64,000 nt of DNA from Paraburkholderia sprentiae WSM5005. Its GTDB lineage: Bacteria; Pseudomonadota; Gammaproteobacteria; Burkholderiales; Burkholderiaceae. Shown one piece after another: positions 25,881-35,595 of the stretch (positions are counted from its first letter, which is position 1; each line of letters starts with the position of its first letter). The stretch is taken from positions 1 to 64,000 of the forward strand of contig NZ_CP017563.2 of assembly GCF_001865575.2 (NCBI RefSeq), read 5' to 3'. The notes below the pieces were generated by a model. It made no database searches, was not told the origin of the DNA, and saw only the letters and a program-made list of their open reading frames with translations. A program made the translations under genes and the position numbers.

Positions 25881-25896
25881 TTGAAAGCGCTTTCAA
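25881..25896. promoter_or_regulatory. TTGAAAGCGCTTTCAA operator before lacI-type gene
   Basis: A 16-bp perfect palindrome ending 21 bp before the regulator ATG at 25918, containing the 14-bp core TGAAAGCGCTTTCA. Position fits autorepression. The core agrees with the general LacI/CcpA-family operator shape with a central CG. Confidence 0.8.
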
Positions 25897-25917
25897 CAGC
25901 GGATTCAGGCAGAACTC

Positions 25918-27009
25918 ATGACCGACGACGGCTCAAACGACAAACCCGGTGCGCCCAAGGTACCCAACGTACCGGTTGCGCCCAACGTGACGCTCGAAGC
26001 CATCGCGCGCGCGGCCGGCGTTTCTCCGAGCACCGTATCGCGGATCCTGAACGGTTCTGCGCGCGTGCTTCCCGCCAAGCAGCAGGCGGTGGAAGAGGCG
26101 ATCGCACGTTTCAACTATCGGCCCAACGTGCTCGCGCGCAGTCTCGCGAGTGGTCGGACCGAAACGATCGGGGTACTGACGCAGGCGGTGTCGAGCCCGT
26201 TTTACGCCGAGTGGCTGCGCGGCATCGAAGAGGCGCTGTACGAACCGGGATTTACGCCGATTTTCGTCAGCAGCCGCTGGAACGTCGCCGAAGAAAAGGC
26301 ACGCCTCGAACAGTTCATCGCGCGGCGCGTCGACGGCATCATCCTGCTGCACGCGCAACTCGATGAGCCGACGTTGACCGACTATTCGCGGCATGCGCCG
26401 ATGCTCGTGCTGGGCCGCTCGGTGCAAAACAGCGCGACCCTCGCGGGCCTGCCGATCGACAACATGCAGGGCGCGCGCGACGCGACCCGTCACCTGATCG
26501 AGCAAGGCCATCGCGAGATCGCGTTCATCGCCGGGCCGGCCAGTCACGAGGATGCGATCGAGCGTCTGGAGGGCTACCGGGCGGCGCTAGAGGAAGCGGG
26601 CATCGGCTTCGATGCCGATCTCGTCGAGCAGGGCGACTACCTGGAAACCGGCGGCGCCGCCGCGATGGAGCGTTTGATGGCCCGCCATCCGTCGTTCAGC
26701 GCGGTGTTCTGCGCGAACGATCAGACCGCGTACGGCGCGCGGCTCGCGATGTTCCGCCGCGGCGTGCGGGTGCCGGACGACGTGTCGCTGGTCGGTTTCG
26801 ACGATCTGCCGACTTCGTCGTACATGACGCCGCCTTTGACGACGGTCCGCCAGCCGACTTATGAAATCGGCCGCCTCGCCGCGCAGGGCATCGTGCAGAT
26901 GATCCGCAAGCAGTCGATCGCGCTCAGTCCGATCCCGCTCACGCTTGTGACACGCGAAACGACGCGACGAATAACGCCGCCGGTCAAGCGCGGAGATACG
27001 CGTACGTAG
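25918..27009 (+). CDS. LacI-family regulator of the beta-glucoside system
   Basis: 363 aa. After a 23-residue Pro/Val-rich leader, the LacI helix-turn-helix (about residues 24-70; [23 protein letters not shown] with the hinge [11 protein letters not shown]) is followed by a periplasmic-binding-like sugar domain ending in [25 protein letters not shown]. It probably represses its own gene and the ABC/GH1 operon through TGAAAGCGCTTTCA sites at 25882 and 27032, and may act on the xylanase gene (site at 23401). Inducer probably cellobiose or another beta-glucoside, judged only by the GH1 enzyme downstream. Confidence 0.9.
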   Translation: MTDDGSNDKPGAPKVPNVPVAPNVTLEAIARAAGVSPSTVSRILNGSARVLPAKQQAVEEAIARFNYRPNVLARSLASGRTETIGVLTQAVSSPFYAEWLRGIEEALYEPGFTPIFVSSRWNVAEEKARLEQFIARRVDGIILLHAQLDEPTLTDYSRHAPMLVLGRSVQNSATLAGLPIDNMQGARDATRHLIEQGHREIAFIAGPASHEDAIERLEGYRAALEEAGIGFDADLVEQGDYLETGGAAAMERLMARHPSFSAVFCANDQTAYGARLAMFRRGVRVPDDVSLVGFDDLPTSSYMTPPLTTVRQPTYEIGRLAAQGIVQMIRKQSIALSPIPLTLVTRETTRRITPPVKRGDTRT

Positions 27010-27031
27010 CGGCTATTTTTTTGCCTTGGCG

Positions 27032-27045
27032 TGAAAGCGCTTTCA
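27032..27045. promoter_or_regulatory. TGAAAGCGCTTTCA operator before the ABC/GH1 operon
   Basis: A 14-bp perfect palindrome 104 bp upstream of the binding-protein ATG (27150) and 22 bp after the regulator stop codon. Third copy of the motif in the window. Confidence 0.8.
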
Positions 27046-27149
27046 GGCAGCAGCAAGCAAAGCAGCAACAAAAGACAACAGGGGAAGTAGGTCGCAGCAA
27101 CCGGGTAGTCATCGAATGCAATTCAAACAGGTTCTTTAGGAGACGAGTA

Positions 27150-28397
27150 ATGAAATTCCGCTTTTCAGGCTCTGCCGCCGCCGTTCTGCTCAGCCTGGCC
27201 GCAGCCGGCGCGCACGCCAACACCACGTTGACGGTCGCGGTCTTTCCGAAGCTGGATCAGGAAATCAAGGACGCGCTTCCGGCGTGGAAAAAGCTGCATC
27301 CGGACGTCGACATCAAGGTGTCGTCGCTCGCGATCGCCGATCATCACAACGCGATGACCACCGCGCTCGCGACGAGCTCCGATCTGCCCGACGTGATGGC
27401 GGTCGAGGTCGGCTTTATCGGCCGCTTCGCCGCGGGCGGCGGTCTCGAGGATCTGTCGAAGGCGCCGTACAACGCGGGCCAGTACAAGAGCCAGTTCATC
27501 AACTACACGTTCGCACAGGCGACCACGCAGGATGGCACGATCGTCGGCATGCCGGCCGATATCGGCCCGGGCACGCTGTTCTATCGCAAGGACATTCTCG
27601 ACAAGGCGGGCGTGACCGAAGCCGACCTGACGAAGTCGTGGGACTCGTATCTGGCGGCCGGCGCGAAGATCAAGAAGGCGACGGGCGCGTACCTGATGGC
27701 ATCGTCGCGCGATATCGAGGACATCTACATTCGCGCCGACCTGAAGGAAGGCGATGGCGTGTACTTCGACAAGGCCGGCAATCCGGTCGTCACGTCGCCG
27801 CGATTCGTGAAGGCGTTCGAGCTCGCGAAGAAAGCGCGCGACCTGGGTCTCGACGCGAAGATCACGCCGTGGTCGAACGAATGGGCCGAGAGCTTCAAGC
27901 GCGGCACCGTCGCGACGCAGATGATGGGCGCGTGGCTCGGCGGCCACCTGTCGTCATGGATCGCACCGGACACGAAGGGCCTGTGGCGCGCGACCAATCT
28001 GCCGAACAACGCGTACGCATCGTTCGGCGGCACGTTCTACGCGATTCCGGCAAAGGCGACGCAAAAGCCGATGTCGTGGGAATTCATCAAGTTCCTGACC
28101 ACGCGCCAGGACACGCAGCTCGCGTCGTTCCGTTCGATCGACGCATTCCCCGCGCTGCTCGCCGCGCAAAACGATTCGTTCTTCGCGGAGCCGGTCGCAT
28201 TCCTCGGCAACGAGAAGGCGCGTCTGATCTGGCGCGATGCGGCCTCGCACATTCCGGCGATCCAGCGTAGCAAATACGACCAGGTCGCCGAGGAAGCGGT
28301 GCACTCGGCGCTCGACAAGGTCGTCGACGACGGCGAAGACGTGCATACCGCGCTGCAGGAAGCACAGGACCAGATCGCGCATCGGGTCCGCCGTTAA
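27150..28397 (+). CDS. ABC sugar-binding protein (CUT1 family)
   Basis: 415 aa. The signal peptide (MKFRFSGSAAAVLLSLAAAG, cleavage after AHA near residue 24) is followed by a family-1 extracellular solute-binding protein. Recognisable parts are LPDVMAVEVGFIGRF, GIPAD-like GMPADIGPGTLFYRKDIL and AGAWLGGHL-like MGAWLGGHLSSW. It captures an oligosaccharide in the periplasm for the two permeases that follow. TAGGAG sits eight bases before the ATG, deciding the start against the longer frame. The GH1 beta-glucosidase of the same operon points to a beta-glucoside such as cellobiose. Confidence 0.93.
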   Translation: MKFRFSGSAAAVLLSLAAAGAHANTTLTVAVFPKLDQEIKDALPAWKKLHPDVDIKVSSLAIADHHNAMTTALATSSDLPDVMAVEVGFIGRFAAGGGLEDLSKAPYNAGQYKSQFINYTFAQATTQDGTIVGMPADIGPGTLFYRKDILDKAGVTEADLTKSWDSYLAAGAKIKKATGAYLMASSRDIEDIYIRADLKEGDGVYFDKAGNPVVTSPRFVKAFELAKKARDLGLDAKITPWSNEWAESFKRGTVATQMMGAWLGGHLSSWIAPDTKGLWRATNLPNNAYASFGGTFYAIPAKATQKPMSWEFIKFLTTRQDTQLASFRSIDAFPALLAAQNDSFFAEPVAFLGNEKARLIWRDAASHIPAIQRSKYDQVAEEAVHSALDKVVDDGEDVHTALQEAQDQIAHRVRR

Positions 28398-28525
28398 ACG
28401 TTGTTGATGCAAGGCCGCGGCGCGCTGCACGCCGCGACCGGTGTGTGCCGCAGTGCGCTGAAGTCTGCTGCAAACAGCGTGGCCGGTCATCGACCGCGGC
28501 CACGCCCGACTGGACGGAATCATTG

Positions 28526-29560
28526 ATGAACACTCCTCTGCCCACGACCGAAGAGGTCACCCGCGAGGCGCGCGCGAGCGATGTGCCGAGCTCGCCCGCG
28601 CCGTTCGTCGCGCCGCGCAAAACGTCGCGGCTCGACCCGGTAAAGCTCGCGCCCTACCTGTTTCTCGGCCCGTTTTTCCTGCTGTTCGCGCTGTTCATGG
28701 CGTTCCCGCTGCTGTTTTCGCTGTACCTGTCGTTCCAGAGCTGGGATGCGACGGCGGGGCTCGCCAGCATGAAGTGGGTGGGTCTGTCGAATTTCACGTT
28801 CACACTGACCGACCCGTGGTACTGGAAATCGCTGTACAACACCGCATCGATGGCGGTCATGTCCGGCGTGCCGCAGCATCTGGTGGCGCTGCCGCTCGCG
28901 TTCTTTCTGCAAACCGCGTTTCGCCGCTGGCGCAATCTGGTGGTCGGGCTGTACTTCCTGCCGTTCATCACGTCGAGCGTCGCAATCGCGCTGATCTTCT
29001 CGTCGCTGTATTCGACCGACTTCGGCATGATCAACCTCGCGATCGCTGAGCTCGGCAAGCTGCCCGGCTTGCACTGGATCGTCCCCGCGCATCCGATCGA
29101 GTGGCTGTATAACCCGAAGAACGTCAAGCCGGCGGTGTCGGTGGTGATCTTCTGGCGGTACGTCGGCTGGAACACGGTGCTGTATCTGTCGGCGCTGCAA
29201 ACCATTCCGAAGGATTTGTACGAGGCCGCGCGCATCGACGGCGCGAACGGCTGGCAGCAGTTCACGCGCATCACGATTCCGCTGATCAAGCCGATGATTT
29301 TCTTCGCGGTCACGCTGTCGATCATCGGTGGGCTGCAACTGTTCGAAGAGCCGTTCATCCTGCTGCCGAACGAAGGCATGGGTACGAGCCAGTCCGGTTT
29401 GACGACGGCCGTCTATATGTATCGCACCGCATTCCACGACGGGGATTTCGGCACCGCCAGTTCGATCGCATGGCTGCTGTTCATTTCGATCGGCGCGTTG
29501 ATGTGGTTGAACACACGCATCTTTCACCGCAGCGGCATGAACGAGGAGACACAGCGATGA
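28526..29560 (+). CDS. ABC sugar permease, MalF-type
   Basis: 344 aa with a polar N-terminal extension of about 40 residues and six membrane spans. The EAA loop (LYEAARIDGANGWQQFTRITIPLI, about residues 233-256) is the contact point for the ATPase. It forms the heterodimeric channel with the next gene, whose ATG overlaps its stop (ATGA). The LFEEPFILLPNEGMGTSQSG block near residue 275 is usual for lactose/cellobiose-type permeases. Confidence 0.93.
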   Translation: MNTPLPTTEEVTREARASDVPSSPAPFVAPRKTSRLDPVKLAPYLFLGPFFLLFALFMAFPLLFSLYLSFQSWDATAGLASMKWVGLSNFTFTLTDPWYWKSLYNTASMAVMSGVPQHLVALPLAFFLQTAFRRWRNLVVGLYFLPFITSSVAIALIFSSLYSTDFGMINLAIAELGKLPGLHWIVPAHPIEWLYNPKNVKPAVSVVIFWRYVGWNTVLYLSALQTIPKDLYEAARIDGANGWQQFTRITIPLIKPMIFFAVTLSIIGGLQLFEEPFILLPNEGMGTSQSGLTTAVYMYRTAFHDGDFGTASSIAWLLFISIGALMWLNTRIFHRSGMNEETQR

Positions 29561-30387
29561 AATCGTCGAACAACAACGGCCGTTATATCGGCTACGCGGT
29601 CGTGCTGACGGGTGCGCTGCTGATGTTCTCGCCGTTCTACTTCATGTTCGTGTTCGCGACGCACACGAGCTCCGAGATCTTCTCGATGCCGCCGCCGCTG
29701 TGGTTCGGCAGCGCGTTTCTCGACAACATGGCCTCGCTGATGCGGCATATTCCGTTCTGGCGCAATCTCGGCTGGAGCTTCTATACGGCGGCGATGCAGA
29801 CCGTGCTGACGCTGCTGGTCACGTCGATGGCAGGCTACGCGTTCGCGATGTACGAGTTCCGCTTCAAGAAGACGCTGTTCGCGATCGCGCTGACCGCGAT
29901 GCTGGTACCGCCGTTTCTCAGCATGATTCCGACCTTCATGACGATGAACCTGCTCGGCTGGATCGATCAGCCGCGCGCGCTGTACGTGCCGGGCGCTGCC
30001 GCCGCCCTCGGCGTGTTCCTGATGCGCCAGTACGTCGCGGCGGCGATTCCGTCCGAGCTGATCGAGGCGGCGCGCATCGACGGCTGCGGCGAGTTCCGCA
30101 TCTACTGGAGCATCGTGATGCCGCTGCTGGGACCGGCGCTGGGCACGCTCGGGCTGATCAGCTTCATTCAGGCGTGGAACAACTTTCTGTCGGCGCTCGT
30201 CGTGCTGCGTTCGCCGTCGATGTACACGCTGCCGCTCGCGCTGCGCATTCTGCAAAGCCCGACCAATTCGGATTGGGGCGCGGTGATGGCGGGCTCCGCG
30301 GTCGCGGTGCTGCCGCTGCTGGTGCTGTTCGCGTTCACCTCGCGGCGTTTGATCGACGGACTGACGACCGGCGCGGTCAAGGCTTGA
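29557..30387 (+). CDS. ABC sugar permease, MalG-type
   Basis: 276 aa, six membrane spans, with the EAA loop LIEAARIDGCGEFRIYWSIVMPLLGPAL near residue 170. It is the second half of the channel in a CUT1 sugar importer. Its ATG overlaps the stop of the preceding permease by four bases, so synthesis of the two halves is coupled. It is followed 59 bp later by the GH1 gene. Confidence 0.93.
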   Translation: MKSSNNNGRYIGYAVVLTGALLMFSPFYFMFVFATHTSSEIFSMPPPLWFGSAFLDNMASLMRHIPFWRNLGWSFYTAAMQTVLTLLVTSMAGYAFAMYEFRFKKTLFAIALTAMLVPPFLSMIPTFMTMNLLGWIDQPRALYVPGAAAALGVFLMRQYVAAAIPSELIEAARIDGCGEFRIYWSIVMPLLGPALGTLGLISFIQAWNNFLSALVVLRSPSMYTLPLALRILQSPTNSDWGAVMAGSAVAVLPLLVLFAFTSRRLIDGLTTGAVKA

Positions 30388-30446
30388 GATCCATTCATTC
30401 ATTTTTCACGCCCTCGCGGGCATGACCATTCAGGACAACATCATCT

Positions 30447-31784
30447 ATGTCGGCGTATCGATTCAACGAAGACTTCGTCTGGGGCGTCGCTACCAGTTCC
30501 TACCAGATCGAAGGCGCAGCGCATGAGGACGGTCGCGGCGCGTCGATCTGGGACGCGTTCTGCAAGGTGCCGGGCAAGGTCGTGAACGGCGAGAACGGCG
30601 ATGTCGCGTGCGATCACTATCACCTCGTCGAAGAAGATCTCGATCTGATGGCCGAACTCGGCGTCAAGGCTTACCGCTTTTCGATCGCCTGGCCGCGCGT
30701 GCAGCCGACTGGGCACGGCGCATTCAACGACCGGGGCCTCGCGTTTTACGAGCGCCTCGTCGATGGTTTGCTCGCGCGCGACATCCAGCCGTTTGCGACC
30801 CTGTATCACTGGGATCTGCCGTTGTCGCTGCAGCAGGTGCAAAACGGCTGGGAAAGCCGCGACACCGCTTATCGGTTCGCAGACTACGCGCGCAAGATCG
30901 GCAGCGTGCTCGGCGATCGCGTCGCATCCATTACGACGCACAACGAGCCGTGGTGCACGGCGTGGCTCGGCAACGCAACCGGCTATTTCGCGCCGGGCAA
31001 CGCCGATCTGAAGAAAGCCGCGCACGTCGCGCACCATCTGCTGCTGTCGCACGGCCTGGCGTTGCAGGCGTTGCGCGCCGATGGCGTGAAGGCGCCGCTC
31101 GGCATCGTATTGAACCAGTCGCCGGCGCATGGGGCGACGGATTCGGCGGAAGATCTTGCGGCCGCGTCGCTCGAATACGCGAAGTTCGTGCGCTGGTACA
31201 TGGACCCGCTGTTCAAGGGCGAATACCCGGCCGAGGCGCTGCAATGGTATGGCGCGAACGGTCCGCAAGACGTGATCCTGGAGGGCGACTTCGATGTGAT
31301 CCGCACGCCGATGGATTTCCTCGGCATCAACTACTACACGCGGATCTTTGCGAGCGCATCGGGCGAGAAGCGTCCGCCGGGCGCGCTCGGCTTCACCGAC
31401 ATGGATTGGGAAGTCTATCCGCAAGGCCTCACCGAGTTGCTGACGCGCATCAACGCCGACTACAAGCTGCCGCCGATCTACATCACCGAGAACGGCTGCG
31501 CTACCAAGGACGTGCTCGCTAACGGCCGGGTGCACGACGCCGAGCGCGTGCGCTTCTACGACCTGCATCTCGCCGCGCTGTCGGACGCGGTGCAACAGGG
31601 CGTCGACGTGGCCGGCTATTTCGCCTGGAGCCTGATGGACAACTTCGAATGGGCGTCGGGCTACGACAAGCGCTTCGGCATGGTCCATGTCGACTACGCG
31701 AGCCAGCAGCGCACGCTGAAGGACAGCGCGTTGTGGTACCGCGACGTGATCGCGCAACACGCCGGCGTCGCGGCCGCGCGCTGA
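30447..31784 (+). CDS. Beta-glucosidase, glycoside hydrolase family 1
   Basis: 445 aa, a full-length cytoplasmic GH1 enzyme. The N-terminal signature FVWGVATSSYQIEGAAHEDG, the acid/base Glu in HNEPWCTAW and the nucleophile Glu in YITENGC are present, with GYFAWSLMDNFEWASGYDKRFG at the end. It releases glucose from beta-glucosides brought in by the surrounding ABC importer. No signal peptide. Lies between the permease genes and the ATPase gene of the same operon, so hydrolysis follows uptake. Confidence 0.94.
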   Translation: MSAYRFNEDFVWGVATSSYQIEGAAHEDGRGASIWDAFCKVPGKVVNGENGDVACDHYHLVEEDLDLMAELGVKAYRFSIAWPRVQPTGHGAFNDRGLAFYERLVDGLLARDIQPFATLYHWDLPLSLQQVQNGWESRDTAYRFADYARKIGSVLGDRVASITTHNEPWCTAWLGNATGYFAPGNADLKKAAHVAHHLLLSHGLALQALRADGVKAPLGIVLNQSPAHGATDSAEDLAAASLEYAKFVRWYMDPLFKGEYPAEALQWYGANGPQDVILEGDFDVIRTPMDFLGINYYTRIFASASGEKRPPGALGFTDMDWEVYPQGLTELLTRINADYKLPPIYITENGCATKDVLANGRVHDAERVRFYDLHLAALSDAVQQGVDVAGYFAWSLMDNFEWASGYDKRFGMVHVDYASQQRTLKDSALWYRDVIAQHAGVAAAR

Positions 31785-31896
31785 GGCGCGCGCACGGCGT
31801 CGGACGCACCGAACCTCGCGCGGCGCGACAGTAGTGGGGGCAGTGGGATAGCGTCGCGCGGGGTCTGCAAGTACAAGGATTGAGGAGGAGGTATCA

Positions 31897-33027
<1,131 letters not shown>

Positions 33028-33677
33028 CAGGTCGATGCCGACGAGCGAGCAACGGTACACCGATGGCGGACAGCGCGATGGAGAAAAAAGGAGCGAAGCA
33101 GGACGGCGAGGCCATGGCGAGCGGCGCGTCCGAGCACCGATACAGCGGCACGCCTGGTGAAACGGCCGCTGCCGCGCGGCGCGGGCAACCGGCTACCGAA
33201 CGGGAGCCACAGCAGCGGCGCGCGCCGAAGAAGCGGCGCGAATCGCTACATACGTGGATCGTGCATTTCGATGCGGAACGTTCAGCGAGGCCGCCTGCAT
33301 CGAACGAAGAAAAGTGACGCAAATTTAGCGCGTTGAGTTGGGCGCTCGGATAGTGTTTCGGAGCCTAGGTAAACTCCGCATGGCGGCGGGGAACCTGCGC
33401 CATTAACATCCGCTAACGTTAAGGGTAACGTTCACGATGTTTTGCGCCTATTCGAAGACCTAAAAGCACGCGGGGCAAGCATTGGAACCCAAGACGCGCC
33501 GCAGTGCCGCCGCGAGTACGACCGAAGCCCGAGGGGGCACCTGGCAGTACGGTGGCAAGCAACGACTGGGAGCAGATCGATAAAGAATGTCGGGCCACGC
33601 ATCGGGAACGTTCGCATGCGGACGCACCGGCCCGATACAAAAAATAACCGTTGGAATTGTGATGGGTGGAGAGCGTC
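33028..33677. other. Gene-poor region with an orphan TAACGTTA-type operator
   Basis: 650 bp between the ATPase gene and the antitoxin gene. A frame at about 33063-33317 is open (Ala/Glu/Arg-rich product) but has no family match or convincing ribosome site. The feature that stands out is the repeated operator element at 33404-33432. No gene starts close to it in a useful frame. Confidence 0.5.
33404..33432. promoter_or_regulatory. Second copy of the 29-bp TAAC-rich operator element
   Basis: Three TAAC-type half-sites: TAACATCC, then TAACGTTA (33414-33421), then TAACGTT (33426-33432). It matches 35523-35551 at 27 of 29 positions. There it precedes the sugar-binding protein gene; here the nearest downstream gene is the antitoxin, 246 bp away. 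Confidence 0.65.
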
Positions 33678-33908
33678 ATGGAAAAGAGAGTATCTAAAGC
33701 CATTTTCAAGTCCCGGGCCTGCGAGCTGTTCCGTCAGGTCGAGGCATTGGGCGAAACCGTGGTCGTTACCGACCGCGGACAACCCACCATCGAAATCCGG
33801 CCGTATCGCAGCAAGCAGGAGAATCCGCTCGAGCTGCTGCGCGCGTCGATCACGCATTTCAATCTGAAACACGCATTGCAGCCGGTCGCGGCCGAGCGGG
33901 ACGACTGA
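33678..33908 (+). CDS. Phd/YefM-type antitoxin
   Basis: 76 aa. The product is a short antitoxin of the Phd/YefM kind: the N-terminal DNA-binding part (MEKRVSKAIFKSRACELFRQ) is followed by VVVTDRGQPTIEIRPYR, a typical strand-loop-strand pattern of this fold, and a C-terminal toxin-binding segment. The ATG at 33678 has GGAG nine bases upstream and is preferred over a GTG at 33666. Its TGA overlaps the toxin ATG by one base (TGATG), so the two are translationally coupled. Confidence 0.82.
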   Translation: MEKRVSKAIFKSRACELFRQVEALGETVVVTDRGQPTIEIRPYRSKQENPLELLRASITHFNLKHALQPVAAERDD

Positions 33909-34297
33909 TGATCACCCTGGATACGCTTGCGCTCGTGTGCTGGCTCGGCAGGCAGAAAGCGCTGAGCCAGGCCGCGCACGATGCGATCGATCGGGAACTC
34001 GCCGGCGGCGAGATCCTGATCTCGGCGATCAGCGCGTTCGAAATCGCGGAGTTCGTGAAGATGGGCTGTCTCGGGCTGTCGATGGACGCGCGCAGCTGGA
34101 TGTCGACGTTTCTGTCGCTCGACGGCGTGCGGATGATTCCGGTCGACGCCGAGATCGCGTTTCGCGCGGCCACGCTGCCGCCCGCGCTCGCCTTGCATCA
34201 ACGTTTGATCGTCGCGACCGCGCGCACGCATGGCGGCGCGCTCGTGACTTCGGATGCGAAGGTGCGCGCCTCGACTTACGTCGAAACGATCTGGTGA
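33908..34297 (+). CDS. PIN-domain VapC-type toxin, active-site variant
   Basis: 129 aa. VapC toxins are ribonucleases with four acidic residues. Visible here are Asp5 (MITLDT), Glu45/Glu48 (ISAFEIAEF) and Asp116 (VTSDAKV). The third acidic position, usually in a DRLIxATA block, reads HQRLIVATA, with Gln98 in place of Asp. The enzyme may therefore be weak or inactive unless another residue substitutes. The gene starts one base inside the antitoxin stop codon and its 3' end overlaps the convergent lacI gene by 22 bp. Confidence 0.85.
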   Translation: MITLDTLALVCWLGRQKALSQAAHDAIDRELAGGEILISAISAFEIAEFVKMGCLGLSMDARSWMSTFLSLDGVRMIPVDAEIAFRAATLPPALALHQRLIVATARTHGGALVTSDAKVRASTYVETIW

Positions 34298-35352
34298 CGG
34301 CCGCGGCGCTGCTTCGTGCGGACCGGGCCGGTGGAATCGCGCACCACCAGTTCCGCCGGCAGCGTGATGCGCTGCGAGGCGGCGTCGATCCCGGCGATCT
34401 GCGCGAGCAGCGTGTTGACCGCCGAGCGCGCCATTTGCTGGAACGGCTGGCGGATCGTGGTGAGCGCCGGGTGAAACTGCTCGGACATCGGGATGTCGTC
34501 GAAGCCGATCACTGAGATGTCGTCCGGCACGCGCAGGCCGGCTTCGCGGATTGCGGCGATCACGCCGAACGCGCTCTGGTCGTTGGCCGTGAAGATCGCG
34601 GTGGGCGGCTCGGCGAGGTTCAGCAAGTCGAACGTGACGTCGAACGCCATCATTTGCGACAGGTCGCCCGCGGCGACCAGCGCATCTTCGCGCGGCAGGC
34701 CCAGGCGAGCCAGCGTGTCGCGATAGCCGCGTTGCCGGTCGCGCACGCCTTCGATGGTCTCGTCGCCTGCCAGAAACGCGATGCGCTTGTGGCCGAGCTC
34801 CGCCAGGTGCTCGACCGCGAGACAGGCGCCGCCGTAGTTGTCGACCGACACCGACGGAAAGCCCGTCAGCGTGCCGCGCTGATCGACCACGACGACCGGC
34901 ACCTTCGCGGTGGCGAGCGCTTCGAGGCACAGCGACTCGCGCGGCAGAATGGCGAGGATGCCGTCGGAGAATTGCTGGATGAGCCCAAGCAGGTCGTGAT
35001 GCGTATGACGGTCTTCGTCGAACACCGTGTAGACCAGCATTTCGCAGCCCGCGCCGCGCGCCGCGCGGCCCGCGCCCAGAATCAGCTCGCTGGAGAATTG
35101 CGTGTCGAGGGTCGGCGTGATGATGCCGATGATGCCGTTGCGGCCACCCGACAGTTTCTGCGCGGTGCGGTTGACGACGTAACCGATGTCCGACGCGATT
35201 CTCAGTACCTCGTCGCGGGTTTCGCGCGACACGCCGGAACGGCCGTTGAGGGCGCGCGACGCGGTCATCTGAGAGACCCCGGCAAGCTTGGCGACGTGCT
35301 CGAGCGTGGGGGTTTGCCTTGCCATGCGGGTCGAAGGTGTGCGAGAGCTCAT
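34276..35352 (-). CDS. LacI-family regulator of the xylan/xylose system
   Basis: 358 aa. Helix-turn-helix at about residues 16-62 ([25 protein letters not shown] with the hinge [10 protein letters not shown]), then a sugar-sensing domain of the LacI/PurR fold ([50 protein letters not shown]). It is divergent from the ABC/GH3/xylBC operon, and TAACGTTA sites lie in the shared region and before the xylanase gene. Its own promoter has a degenerate site at 35371-35390. Inducer probably xylose or a xylo-oligosaccharide, inferred from the regulated genes. Its 3' end overlaps the VapC gene by 22 bp. Confidence 0.9.
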   Translation of the reverse strand: MSSRTPSTRMARQTPTLEHVAKLAGVSQMTASRALNGRSGVSRETRDEVLRIASDIGYVVNRTAQKLSGGRNGIIGIITPTLDTQFSSELILGAGRAARGAGCEMLVYTVFDEDRHTHHDLLGLIQQFSDGILAILPRESLCLEALATAKVPVVVVDQRGTLTGFPSVSVDNYGGACLAVEHLAELGHKRIAFLAGDETIEGVRDRQRGYRDTLARLGLPREDALVAAGDLSQMMAFDVTFDLLNLAEPPTAIFTANDQSAFGVIAAIREAGLRVPDDISVIGFDDIPMSEQFHPALTTIRQPFQQMARSAVNTLLAQIAGIDAASQRITLPAELVVRDSTGPVRTKQRRGRHQIVST

Positions 35353-35370
35353 TAGATTGTCCGACTCGCC

Positions 35371-35380
35371 GTTACGTTAG
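35371..35380. promoter_or_regulatory. Degenerate TAACG site before the lacI gene
   Basis: GTTACGTTAG, read on the minus strand as CTAACGTAAC, contains two overlapping TAACG-type half-sites 19 bp upstream of the regulator start codon. Candidate autoregulatory site; weaker than those at 35533 and 35545. Confidence 0.4.
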
Positions 35381-35522
35381 CGATACCGTTTATGTAGTCA
35401 CTATTCTAGCAGAACCCGTTATATTTCAGCTTTGCCATAATCGGTAGTTCTGTGCGGCAGTTTGCGTCGCAGTGCGCCGGGACCAGGTAAAATCCCCCAT
35501 AGCCTTACTTCATGCACGAGCC

Positions 35523-35552
35523 TAACATCCACTAACGTTAAGGCTAACGTTA
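35523..35552. promoter_or_regulatory. Tandem TAACGTTA operators before the ABC/GH3/xylBC operon
   Basis: Two perfect TAACGTTA palindromes (35533-35540 and 35545-35552), 12 bp apart centre to centre, preceded by a TAACATCC half-site at 35523. They end 43 bp before the binding-protein start codon, near the expected promoter, fitting repression by the divergent LacI protein. Confidence 0.8.
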
Positions 35553-35595
35553 CGTTTCGGCGATTTCTTAAAAATCTAGAAGAGGGGACACACAC

